In this document: piece by piece, positions 24,747 through 32,286 of the stretch
Numbering within the stretch: the stretch's first letter is position 1
How the letters are laid out: each line of letters starts with the position of its first letter
Assembly: GCF_010550605.1 (NCBI RefSeq)
Contig: NZ_JAAGNI010000444.1
Coordinates: forward strand, 1-35,297
Reading direction: 5' to 3'
DNA from: Streptomyces sp. SID9727
GTDB taxonomy: Bacteria; Actinomycetota; Actinomycetes; Streptomycetales; Streptomycetaceae
Length of the DNA stretch: 35,297 bases
Position numbers and translations under genes: made by a program
The notes under the pieces: generated by a model
What the model was told of the DNA's origin: nothing
Databases searched by the model: none
The model's input: the letters and a program-made list of their open reading frames with translations, nothing else

Positions 24747-25235
24747 TCAGCCCTGCTGCGGGTGGTGGGCGGGGATCGGGGGGAGCTCGCCGGTGTTCTC
24801 GTACGCCGTGAGCATGTCGATGCGGCGGGTGTGCCGCTCCTCGCCGGAGTACGGGGTGGAGAGGAAGATCTCCACGAACTTCGTGGACTCCTCGACCGTG
24901 TGCATCCGGCCGCCGATGGCGACCACGTTGGCGTCGTTGTGCTCGCGGCCGAGGGCGGCGGTCTGCTCGCTCCAGGCCAGTGCGGCACGGACGCCCTTCA
25001 CCTTGTTGGCGGCGATCTGCTCACCGTTGCCGGAGCCGCCGATCACGATGCCGAGGCTGTCCGGGTCGGCGGCCGTCTTCTCGGCGGCGCGGAGGCAGAA
25101 CGGCGGGTAGTCGTCCTGGGCGTCGTAGAGGTGGGGACCGCAGTCGACGGCCTCGTGGCCCTGGGCCTTGAGCCACTCGACGAGGTGGTTCTTGAGTTCG
25201 TAACCGGCATGGTCGGATCCGAGGTACACGCGCAT
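24747..25235 (-). CDS. rpiB: Ribose-5-phosphate isomerase B
   Basis: A 162-aa RpiB of the actinobacterial type, converting ribose-5-phosphate and ribulose-5-phosphate in the pentose phosphate pathway. SDHAGYELK is at residues 7-15 and GGSGNGEQIAANK at 66-78, where Glu72 takes the catalytic-base role that a Cys has in E. coli RpiB. Length is normal. ATG 25235 has no Shine-Dalgarno, and a terminator lies between it and bioY, so it probably has its own promoter within about 75 bases and may be translated from a leaderless mRNA. Confidence 0.94.
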   Translation of the reverse strand: MRVYLGSDHAGYELKNHLVEWLKAQGHEAVDCGPHLYDAQDDYPPFCLRAAEKTAADPDSLGIVIGGSGNGEQIAANKVKGVRAALAWSEQTAALGREHNDANVVAIGGRMHTVEESTKFVEIFLSTPYSGEERHTRRIDMLTAYENTGELPPIPAHHPQQG

Positions 25236-25310
25236 GGGAGGAGTGTGGCACGTGCGGCGCCCGGACAGGCCCTGAGGGGGTGCGGTGTGCCCGGTGCCGG
25301 GCAGACGCGC

Positions 25311-25348
25311 GGAGGCCCGCCGTTCCGCGGTGCGGTCGGCGGGCCTCC
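25311..25348 (-). terminator. bioY terminator stem-loop
   Basis: Perfect 12-base arms (25311-25322 and 25337-25348) around a 14-base loop, 18 bases after the bioY stop on the minus strand. Confidence 0.82.
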
Positions 25349-25366
25349 ACGGTGGACGTACGGGGG

Positions 25367-25960
25367 TCAGCCCCGGCGGCCCAGGAGCTTCCAGGAGGCG
25401 GGCAGCGCGCCCATGGCCAGCGCCGCCTTCAGCGCGTCGCCCAGCAGGAACGGCGTCAGGCCCGCGGCGATCGCGGCGCTCGCCGACATGCCGGTGGAGA
25501 GGGCCAGGTACGGCACGCCGACCGCGTAGATGATCGCCGAGCCGAGGACCATCGTCCCGGCCGTGCGCAGCGCCGAGCGGTCGCCGCCGCGCCGGGCCAG
25601 GCCGCCGACGACGGTGGCGGCCAGGAGCATGCCGAGGACGTAGCCGAAGGAGGCGCCGCCCGCGCCGGAGCTGCCGGCCGAGAACCACGGAACGCCCGCC
25701 ATGCCGACGAGGGCGTACACGGCGAGGGAGAGGAAGCCGCGGCGGGCGCCGAGCGCGGTGCCGACGAGGAGGGCCGCGAAGGTCTGGCCGGTGACGGGGA
25801 CCGGGGAGCCCGGGACCGGCACGGCGATCTGGGCGGCTATGCCGGTGAGCGCGGCACCGCCGAGCACCAGGGCGGTGTCCACGGCGTAGCGGTGCCGGGC
25901 GGCGGGCAGCAGGTCGGCGAGGACCGCTCCGGTGCGGGCGGGGGCGGCAGCAGTGCTCAT
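25367..25960 (-). CDS. bioY: Biotin ECF transporter substrate-binding subunit BioY
   Basis: A 197-aa membrane protein with six hydrophobic helices. BioY marks are PVPVTGQTFAALLVG at about 53-67, GGASFGYVLGM at about 100-110, and the last-helix motif TPFLLGDALKAALA at about 168-181. It captures biotin and is energised by ATPase/T-subunits; no bioM or bioN lies nearby, so it either shares a housekeeping ECF module or acts alone. It is divergent from the amino-acid permease. I saw no recognisable BioQ or BirA operator upstream. Confidence 0.92.
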   Translation of the reverse strand: MSTAAAPARTGAVLADLLPAARHRYAVDTALVLGGAALTGIAAQIAVPVPGSPVPVTGQTFAALLVGTALGARRGFLSLAVYALVGMAGVPWFSAGSSGAGGASFGYVLGMLLAATVVGGLARRGGDRSALRTAGTMVLGSAIIYAVGVPYLALSTGMSASAAIAAGLTPFLLGDALKAALAMGALPASWKLLGRRG

Positions 25961-26347
25961 CGGGGACTCCGCGGGGGTGAGGGTCGGGACGGACTGACCG
26001 TGACGCTATCCGACCGGACCGCGCCCGATCACCATCAGCGGCCCACAAAGCGGCGATCGGCACGTTGGTGGGATTCACACAAGGAGGGGGGCGCAATCAC
26101 CGCGGAGCGTGATGCTGGTCACGGAGGTGAACGGGGATGCGCCCGGGGCGGGCTGGGAAGGGGCGCGGGAGCGGGACTGTGAACTCCCTCTAAAAGCGCG
26201 GTACGTGACGGCACCCCACCGCCCGCCGCCGCGTGCGCGCCCGGTGTGGACCTGGTGACCGTATAGCGGACGGTGGTTTCCGGCGAGCGGATCGCGTGCC
26301 CAGACTGGGAGGACGTCCCCGTCTCACCGACCGAACAGAGCCCGTCC
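25961..26347. other. Divergent intergenic region bioY / amino-acid permease
   Basis: 387 bases. It includes an ATCAC-N8-GTGAT inverted repeat at 26096-26113, an isolated AAGGAGG at about 26081 with no good start after it, a short possible ORF at 26112-26258 (48 codons, weakly supported), and a strong GGAGG at 26308-26312 that stands eight bases before GTC 26321 in the permease frame. No terminator or known riboswitch is visible. Confidence 0.55.
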
Positions 26348-27763
26348 ATGTCCCGGACCTCCGCGCCCTCCCCCACCGGCTCCCCGGCCACCGCGCCGGA
26401 CACCGGCCCCGACTCGTCCCTGTCGCACGGACTGAAGCAGCGCCATCTCTCGATGATCGCCCTGGGCGGTGTCATCGGCGCCGGGCTCTTCGTCGGCTCC
26501 GGCGCGGGCATCGCCGCCGCGGGCCCCTCGATCGTCATCGCGTACGCGGTCTCGGGGCTGCTGGTGATGCTCGTGATGCGGATGCTCGGCGAGATGTCGG
26601 CGGCCCATCCGGCGTCCGGCTCGTTCTCGGTGCATGCGGAGCGGGCGATCGGGCCGTGGGCCGGGTTCACGGCGGGCTGGGCGTTCTGGGTGCTGCTCTG
26701 CACGGCCGTCGGCCTGGAGGGGATCGGCGCGGCCAAGATCGTGACGGGCTGGCTGCCGGGGACCCCGGAGTGGGCCTGGGTGGCGCTGTTCATGGTGGTG
26801 TTCCTGGGGACGAACCTGGCCTCGGTGACCAAGTTCGGCGAGTTCGAGTTCTGGTTCGCCGCGCTCAAGGTCACGGCGATCACGCTGTTCCTGGTGCTGG
26901 GCGTGCTGGCGGTGCTGGGCGTGCTGCCGGGCACGGACGCGCCGGGTACCGCCAACCTCAGCGGCGAGGGCGGCTTCCTGCCGAACGGCCCGGACGGCCT
27001 GGTCATCGGGCTGCTCGCCTCCGTCTTCGCGTACGGCGGTCTGGAGACGGTCACCATCGCCGCCGCGGAGTCCGAGGACCCGGTGCGGGGCGTCGCGAGG
27101 GCCGTGCGGACGGCGATGTGGCGGATCGCGCTGTTCTACGTGGGCTCGATGGCGGTCGTCGTCACGCTGGTGCCCTGGGACGACCCGAAGGTGGTGGAGG
27201 TGGGCCCGTTCTACGCCGCCCTGGACCACCTCGGCATCGGGCAGGCGGCGCAGATCATGAACGTCGTCATCCTGGTCGCCCTGCTCTCCGCGATGAACGC
27301 CAACATCTACGGCGCCTCGCGCATGGCCTGCTCGCTGGTGGCGCGCGGCCAGGGCCCGAAGCGGCTCGGCCGGGTCTCCGGCGGGGTGCCGCGCACCGCG
27401 GTCCTGGTCTCGTCCGTCTTCGGCTTCCTCTGCGTGCTGCTGAGCTACTGGCGCCCGGACGACGTCTTCCCCTGGCTGCTGAACATGACCGGTGCGGTGA
27501 TCCTGGTCGTCTGGATCTTCATCGCCGTCTCCCAGCTCGTCCTGCGCGCGCGTCTGGAGCGCGAGGCGCCCGAGAAGCTGGTGGTGCGGATGTGGCTGTT
27601 CCCGGGGCTGACGGTGGTGGCGCTGCTCGCCATGGCCGGCATCTTCGTCCTGATGCTCCGCCAGCCCTCCACCCGCGACCAGCTCCTGGCGTCGGGTGCG
27701 CTGACGGTGGCCCTGGCCGTGATCGGGGCCGTGCGCCAGCGGCGGCGCGTCGCCGGAGCCTGA
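26348..27763 (+). CDS. Amino-acid permease (APC superfamily, AAT family)
   Basis: About 471 aa with 12 hydrophobic helices. The N-terminal motif LKQRHLSMIALGGVIGAGLFVGSG is diagnostic of the AAT family (LysP, GabP, AnsP, PheP type), with the GxGLFVGSG substrate/sodium-site loop and the conserved EMSAAHPASGSFSVHA segment. It imports an amino acid with protons; specificity cannot be told from sequence. I used ATG 26348, which has only a weak site. A GTG at 26273 is in frame, and the best Shine-Dalgarno (26308-26312) faces GTC at 26321, so the N-terminus is unsettled. A hairpin follows it, then sodF. Confidence 0.9.
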   Translation: MSRTSAPSPTGSPATAPDTGPDSSLSHGLKQRHLSMIALGGVIGAGLFVGSGAGIAAAGPSIVIAYAVSGLLVMLVMRMLGEMSAAHPASGSFSVHAERAIGPWAGFTAGWAFWVLLCTAVGLEGIGAAKIVTGWLPGTPEWAWVALFMVVFLGTNLASVTKFGEFEFWFAALKVTAITLFLVLGVLAVLGVLPGTDAPGTANLSGEGGFLPNGPDGLVIGLLASVFAYGGLETVTIAAAESEDPVRGVARAVRTAMWRIALFYVGSMAVVVTLVPWDDPKVVEVGPFYAALDHLGIGQAAQIMNVVILVALLSAMNANIYGASRMACSLVARGQGPKRLGRVSGGVPRTAVLVSSVFGFLCVLLSYWRPDDVFPWLLNMTGAVILVVWIFIAVSQLVLRARLEREAPEKLVVRMWLFPGLTVVALLAMAGIFVLMLRQPSTRDQLLASGALTVALAVIGAVRQRRRVAGA

Positions 27764-27790
27764 GCCGAACCGCCGTAAAGCTCCCACGAG

Positions 27791-27825
27791 ACACCGGGTC
27801 CTCAGCCGAAGGGCTGACCCGGTGT
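27791..27825 (+). terminator. Permease terminator stem-loop
   Basis: ACACCGGGT pairs with ACCCGGTGT, continuing after a two-base bulge as TCAGCC with GGCTGA around a GAAG loop; 28 bases after the permease stop and just before the sodF promoter. Confidence 0.75.
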
Positions 27826-27841
27826 TTCACGTTTCTGCTGT

Positions 27842-27868
27842 TAGCCTGCTCTTGCATAGAGGTTGCAA
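27842..27868 (+). promoter_or_regulatory. sodF promoter with Nur-type operator
   Basis: TTGCAT-AGAGG-TTGCAA at 27852-27868 fits the Nur box consensus tTGCaa-N5-ttGCAA at 11 of 12 arm positions. A -10-like TAGCCT lies at 27842-27847, so the operator would cover the transcription start. Nur is the nickel-responsive Fur-family repressor known to silence sodF in Streptomyces when nickel is plentiful and Ni-SOD is made. Occupancy is inferred. Confidence 0.75.
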
Positions 27869-27903
27869 TAACAACTTGCCAGCAGTTGGAGGGTTCGAAA
27901 CCA

Positions 27904-28545
27904 ATGGCCACGTACACGCTCCCGGAACTCCCGTACGACTACGCCGCGCTCGAACCGGTCATCAACCCGCAGATCATCGAGCTCCACCACGACAAGCACC
28001 ACGCCGCGTACGTGAAGGGCGCCAACGACACCCTGGAGCAACTGGCGGAGGCGCGGGACAAGGAGGCGTGGGGAGCGATCAACGGCCTCCAGAAGAACCT
28101 CGCCTTCCACCTGTCCGGCCACATCCTGCACTCGATCTACTGGCACAACATGACCGGTGACGGCGGCGGGGAACCGCTGGCCGCGGACGGCGTCGGCGAC
28201 CTCGCGGACGCGATCACCGAGTCCTTCGGCTCCTTCGCCGGCTTCAAGTCCCAGCTGACGAAGGCCGCGGCCACCACGCAGGGCTCCGGCTGGGGCGTCC
28301 TCGCCTACGAGCCGGTCAGCGGCAAGCTGATCGTGGAGCAGGTCTACGACCACCAGGGCAACGTGGGCCAGGGCTCCACCCCGGTCCTGGTGTTCGACGC
28401 CTGGGAGCACGCCTTCTACCTCCAGTACAAGAACCAGAAGGTCGACTTCATCGAGGCGATGTGGGCCGTCGTCAACTGGCAGGACGTGGCCAAGCGCTAC
28501 GCCGCCGCCAAGGAGCGCGCGGACGTGCTGCTGCTCGCCCCCTGA
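27904..28545 (+). CDS. sodF: Iron (Fe/Mn-type) superoxide dismutase
   Basis: A 213-aa SOD converting superoxide to peroxide and oxygen in the cytoplasm. Metal ligands His28 (IIELHHDKHH), His76 (GHILHSIYW), Asp165 and His169 (DAWEHAFY) are all present. Sequence alone does not firmly separate Fe from Mn use, but streptomycetes carry this enzyme as the iron-containing SodF alongside nickel SodN, and the Nur-type operator just upstream supports that. ATG 27904 is preceded by GGAGGG ten bases before. Monocistronic: hairpins lie on both sides. Confidence 0.94.
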   Translation: MATYTLPELPYDYAALEPVINPQIIELHHDKHHAAYVKGANDTLEQLAEARDKEAWGAINGLQKNLAFHLSGHILHSIYWHNMTGDGGGEPLAADGVGDLADAITESFGSFAGFKSQLTKAAATTQGSGWGVLAYEPVSGKLIVEQVYDHQGNVGQGSTPVLVFDAWEHAFYLQYKNQKVDFIEAMWAVVNWQDVAKRYAAAKERADVLLLAP

Positions 28546-28625
28546 CCCGACGCCCCGGCCGGGGCCACCGGACGTCCTGCCTCGTGATCGTCTTCTCACC
28601 CTTCACCTGGCAGGCGGATGAAGGG

Positions 28626-28660
28626 GAGGCCCCCGCCTGGACGTGACAGGCGGGGGCCTC
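28626..28660 (+). terminator. sodF terminator stem-loop
   Basis: Perfect 14-base arms (28626-28639 and 28647-28660) with a seven-base loop, followed by TCTGT. A second smaller inverted repeat (CCCTTCA / TGAAGGG) lies just before it. Confidence 0.85.
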
Positions 28661-28709
28661 TCTGTCGTCCCGCCGCGGCTGCCATGATGTCCGGCATGAG
28701 GAGCACGTC

Positions 28710-29552
28710 ATGACGACGATCACCGTCCACGCGCTGGTGTACTACCCGGTCAAGGGCTGCGCCGGGACCCGGGTCGACTCCGCGCGGGTCACCGCCACCG
28801 GCCTCGAACACGACCGGACGTTCATGGTGGTCGACGCGGCCGACGGCGCGTTCCGCAGCCAGCGCACCCACCCCGCCATGGCGGCGGTCGGCGCCCGGGT
28901 CCTGGACGCCGGGGCGGCCCTCGCCCTGTCCGCCGAGGGCACCGGAGCACTGCGGTTCGACGTGGCCCCGGACGGTCCGCGCCGCGAGGTCAGCATGTTC
29001 GGCCGGGACCTCGGGGAGGCCGTCGACCAGGGGGACGAGGCCGCGGAGTGGTTCTCCGAGGTGCTGGGGGCCGCGTCCCGGCTCGTCCGGGTGCGCCCCG
29101 GCTTCGACCGGGACGGCTGGGGCGAGACCCCCGGCAAGCTCAACTTCGCCGACGCGCACGCGGTCCTGGTCACCTCGACCGCCTCGCTGGCCGGCCTCAA
29201 CGCCCGCATCGCGGCCCGGGGTGACGCCGCGCCCGTGCCCATGGACCGCTTCCGGGCCAACATCGTGCTGACCGGCGACGACGAGCCGCACTTCGAGGAC
29301 CGGGTGGCGCGGATGACCGTGGGCACCGCCGAACTCGCCCACTCGGTCAAGGCGATCCGGTGCAACGTCCCGCTCGTCGACCAGCGGACCGGGCGGCGCG
29401 CCGGACCTGAGCCGGTGCGCACGCTGGCCACGTACCGCAGGGAGCCGGAGTTCGGGAACAAGCTCAGCTTCGGCGCGAAGAACGCGGTGGTCCGGGAGGG
29501 CTTGGTGCGGGCCGGCGACCCGGTCACCGTCCACCGCCCGGCGGGCGGCTGA
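28710..29552 (+). CDS. MOSC domain protein (mARC-like molybdenum cofactor binder)
   Basis: A 280-aa protein with an N-terminal MOSC beta-barrel domain (YYPVKGCAGTRV near 11-22, GLEHDRTFMVVD at 31-42) and a C-terminal MOSC domain with MDRFRANIVL at 178-187 and the conserved Cys218 in IRCNVPLVDQRTG, which ligates molybdenum in mARC and related proteins. Family members reduce N-hydroxylated or similar compounds, or carry sulfur; the electron partner is not encoded here. ATG 28710 has AGGAG six bases before it. It converges with the lipoprotein gene after 16 bases, with no terminator hairpin between them. Confidence 0.9.
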   Translation: MTTITVHALVYYPVKGCAGTRVDSARVTATGLEHDRTFMVVDAADGAFRSQRTHPAMAAVGARVLDAGAALALSAEGTGALRFDVAPDGPRREVSMFGRDLGEAVDQGDEAAEWFSEVLGAASRLVRVRPGFDRDGWGETPGKLNFADAHAVLVTSTASLAGLNARIAARGDAAPVPMDRFRANIVLTGDDEPHFEDRVARMTVGTAELAHSVKAIRCNVPLVDQRTGRRAGPEPVRTLATYRREPEFGNKLSFGAKNAVVREGLVRAGDPVTVHRPAGG

Positions 29553-29568
29553 GCACCCGTACGGTCTG

Positions 29569-30456
29569 CTACCCCTGGGGGACGCCCGCGTCCGCCGGGG
29601 TCTTCGTCCACGGGCTGACGCCGAGCCGGCCCGTGGTGCCGAGGTCCAGCTCCGGGGTGACCGTCACGGGCTCGGCGCCGGGCTTCGCGGTGACCTCGGC
29701 GTAGGGGGCGTTGACCGGGTCGCCGTCCGTGGTGGTGTTGCGCCAGGCGAGGCTGGCGTACGCGCTCTCGCCCGGGCGCAGCGTGAGGGGGCGGGGTTCG
29801 GCGTCGCCGCCGATGCCGGTGGAGATCGCGGTGGTGCCGTGCAGGATCTCGACGCCCGTCACCGGGTCGCGGTCCTCGTCGAGGAGCCGGAGCGCGGGGT
29901 AGCCGTTCAGCCGGTAGTCGGTGGTGCCGCAGTTGGCGAGGTGGATGCCCACGACGCGCAGCCCCATCGCGGCGTCGCCCCGGTCGTTGGTGATGCGGAC
30001 CCCCGAGGGCGGGCAGGCGCCGGACGGCCCGTCGGCCGGGACGGCCCGCACCTTGGTGATCCGGGCCCGGTACGCGCGGGCCGAGCCCGGTCCCTCCTCG
30101 GCGTCCAGGGGCCGCCGCACGGTCTGGCCGGGCTTCACCGCCTCGACGGTGCGCGTGGTGGAGTCCATGGCCTCACCGAACCCGTTGACCAGGGTGAACG
30201 TGATGGTGAAGGTGAGCGGTTCCTGGTCCGTGTTGGTGACCTCGAACCCGGTGGACGGGGCGCCTGAGGGACCGCACTTGCCGCTGACGACCCGGACGTT
30301 GTCCCAGGTCCGCCCGGCGGGGTCGGCGAGCGGCGCGAGGGAGGCGCAGGTCGCCCCGGACGAGGCCGGGGCCCCGGCGGTCTCCGTCCCGCATCCGGTG
30401 AGCAGCGCGGTGCTCGCGAGGGCGGCACACAGGGCGAGGGCGGTGGCGGGACGCAT
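29569..30456 (-). CDS. DUF4232-type secreted lipoprotein
   Basis: A 295-aa protein with a lipoprotein signal peptide: basic MRPA start, hydrophobic core, and lipobox LLTGC with Cys22. The mature part carries a region (about 160-265; GVRITNDRGDAAMGLRVVGIHLANCGTTDYRLNGYPALRLLDED) of the DUF4232 type, an immunoglobulin-like fold common in actinobacterial lipoproteins, preceded by a second beta-rich segment at about 50-140. Paired cysteines (about 61 and others) may form disulfides. Function unknown. It follows the broken lipoprotein gene by 88 bases on the same strand. Confidence 0.8.
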   Translation of the reverse strand: MRPATALALCAALASTALLTGCGTETAGAPASSGATCASLAPLADPAGRTWDNVRVVSGKCGPSGAPSTGFEVTNTDQEPLTFTITFTLVNGFGEAMDSTTRTVEAVKPGQTVRRPLDAEEGPGSARAYRARITKVRAVPADGPSGACPPSGVRITNDRGDAAMGLRVVGIHLANCGTTDYRLNGYPALRLLDEDRDPVTGVEILHGTTAISTGIGGDAEPRPLTLRPGESAYASLAWRNTTTDGDPVNAPYAEVTAKPGAEPVTVTPELDLGTTGRLGVSPWTKTPADAGVPQG

Positions 30457-30544
30457 CCCCCCAGCAGATCAAAGGGGCCCGGGGCGGGCTGTGCCGCAGG
30501 TCACATATCGCGTCACGGTGGCGTCACGGTCGCGCCGGTACGGC

Positions 30545-31377
30545 TCAGCCGGGCAGCGGGCCGCCGAGGGTGGGCAGCGGGACGATGTCCGCCTTGTCCG
30601 GTGCGGCCGCCTCGACCGCCAGCCCGTGCTTCGCCAGGTTCATCGTCGCCCGGACGCTCGCCGCGCCCAGGGGCCAGTCGAGCCGGGTGCGCACGATCCG
30701 GCCCTCGGCGTCGATCCAGACCTCCGCGTCGACGGCCACCTCGCCGGCGAGCTCCCGGAGCTGGTCGATCTTCTCCCGCATGCCCTTCGCCATCCGCAGC
30801 GTGACGGTCTTCTGGTCGAGCGTGCCCTTGTAGTGGACGGCGGCCGCGCCGTTCACCCGTTCCTCGCCCGCCTTGGAGACGTCCTTCATCCGCGCCACCT
30901 GTGCCAGGACGTGCCGGGGGTCGTTGCCCGGGGCGCGCAGCGCGTAGTGCGCCTCCAGCTCGTCCTGTCGGACGGCTCCCCAAGAGCCCTCCATCTCGGC
31001 GAATCCGCCGAAGTAGACGTTCTCGCCGCGGAAGATCTCGTCCATCCGGGGCGACGCCTCGCCCGGGGCGTCCTCGCTGTGGAGCTGGACCGCCAGGCGC
31101 CCCCGGCCGGCCAGTCGAATGCGCCGTCGACGGAGACGACGTAGGAGCTGGCCCCGTCGCCCAGTTCGATCTCCTCGGTGATCCGGGCGCTGCTCTTCTC
31201 CGTCTTCGCCACCGCGGCCCGCACCGCTGCCCCGTGGTCCGTTTCGAGGGTGTCGATCGTGGCGGCCTTCTCCGCGGCGCGGGCGGTCTCCGGTTCCGGC
31301 GCGGAGGAGCAGCCCGCGCCGAGCAGCGCCGTGAGCAGGGCGAGGGGTATAAGGGGGCGCCGCACTGTGATCTCCAT
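30545..31377 (-). pseudogene. Lipoprotein gene broken by a one-base frameshift (LppX/LolA-like)
   Basis: From ATG 31377 (AGGTGA seven bases upstream) the frame encodes a signal peptide ending ALLGAGC, lipid Cys23, and then TIDTLETDHGAAVRAAV... to VVSVDGAFDWPAG. There the frame goes to low-complexity nonsense, while another frame picks up in register with RLAVQLHSEDAPG and continues to the stop at 30545. The total is 833 bases; one extra base would give 834, a clean 277-aa protein. The switch falls on a run of five C (31100-31104; G on the coding strand), where six would restore the frame. It looks like a periplasmic beta-sheet lipid-carrier type lipoprotein. The break may be a sequencing error or a real mutation. 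Confidence 0.8.
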
Positions 31378-31445
31378 GGGTGGTCACCTGCCACCGGTGT
31401 CCAGCGACGCCGGGCGGGTGATCGTACCAACGGCCTGCGCGTTCG

Positions 31446-31484
31446 CCCCGGTCGTGGGGGCCGGGTTCGGCCCCCACGACGGGG
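31446..31484 (-). terminator. Terminator after the CPWA protein gene
   Basis: GTCGTGGGGGCC pairs with GGCCCCCACGAC around a six-base loop, extended by CCCC/GGGG after a one-base bulge; eight bases after the stop at 31492 on the minus strand. Confidence 0.85.
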
Positions 31485-31491
31485 TGGGCAC

Positions 31492-32142
31492 TCAGTCGAA
31501 GATCGGCCCCTGGGTGCGGGTGCGCTTGATCTCGTAGAAGCCGGGGATCGAGGCGACCATCAGGGTGCCGTCCCAGAGCTTCGCGGCCTCCTCGCCCTTG
31601 GGGGCCGGGGTGACGACCGGTCCGAAGAAGGCGATCTGCTCGCCGTCGGCACCGGGGACGGCGATGACGGGGGTGCCGACCTCCTGCCCCACCTTGTCGA
31701 TGCCCTCCTTGTGGGAGGCGCGCAGCTCGGTGTCGTAGGTGTCGGAGTCCGCGTGACCGGCGAGTTCGACGGGGAGGCCGACGTCCTTGAGGGCGTTCTC
31801 GACGGCCTCGCGGGTCGGGCCCTCTCCGCGGTTGTGGAAGCGGGTGCCGAGCGCGGTGTAGAGGGGGCCGACGACCTCGTCGCCGTGCAGCTGCTGGGCG
31901 GCGACCACGACGCGGACCGGGCCCCACGCCTTGTTCTCCAGCATGTCGCGGTACTCGGCGGGCAGCTCGTCGAGCCGGTCCTCGTTGAGCACGGCCAGGC
32001 TCATCACGTGCCAGCGGACCTCGACGTCACGGACCTTCTCCACCTCCAGCATCCAGCGGGAGGTCATCCAGGCCCAGGGGCAGAGCGGGTCGAACCAGAA
32101 GTCGACGGGGGTCCTGCCGGTGGCCGTGCTGTTGTCAGACAT
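31492..32142 (-). CDS. DsbA-like protein of the mycothiol nitroreductase (Rv2466c) family, CPWA variant
   Basis: A 216-aa thioredoxin-fold protein with an inserted helical domain. The long match to what I remember of M. tuberculosis Rv2466c (VDFWFDPLCPWxWxTSRWxLEV..., VMSLAVLNE, WGPVRV, VGTPVIxV, FFGPV, GEEAxKLWD, FxxxKRTRT) is clear. Rv2466c is a mycothiol-dependent oxidoreductase with active site CPWC; here residues 21-24 read CPWA, so the nucleophilic Cys is kept and the resolving Cys is lost. ATG 32142 has GAGGAGAGAG directly upstream. It is divergent from pepN. Confidence 0.9.
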   Translation of the reverse strand: MSDNSTATGRTPVDFWFDPLCPWAWMTSRWMLEVEKVRDVEVRWHVMSLAVLNEDRLDELPAEYRDMLENKAWGPVRVVVAAQQLHGDEVVGPLYTALGTRFHNRGEGPTREAVENALKDVGLPVELAGHADSDTYDTELRASHKEGIDKVGQEVGTPVIAVPGADGEQIAFFGPVVTPAPKGEEAAKLWDGTLMVASIPGFYEIKRTRTQGPIFD

Positions 32143-32286
32143 CTCTCTCCTCGAACGGGCGGATCGCGTCGGTGGGCACGTCTGTGCCCGACAACACCGG
32201 ACGACGCTCCGGCCATTCCCGCCCGCGGGTCCGGAGCGCGGCATGGGAGGATCAAACTATTCGAACGTGACACAAAGGAGTGTGCC

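Noticed and set aside
25961..26111. BioQ or BirA operator upstream of bioY
   Set aside because: I found no inverted repeat near the bioY start resembling the sites I know.
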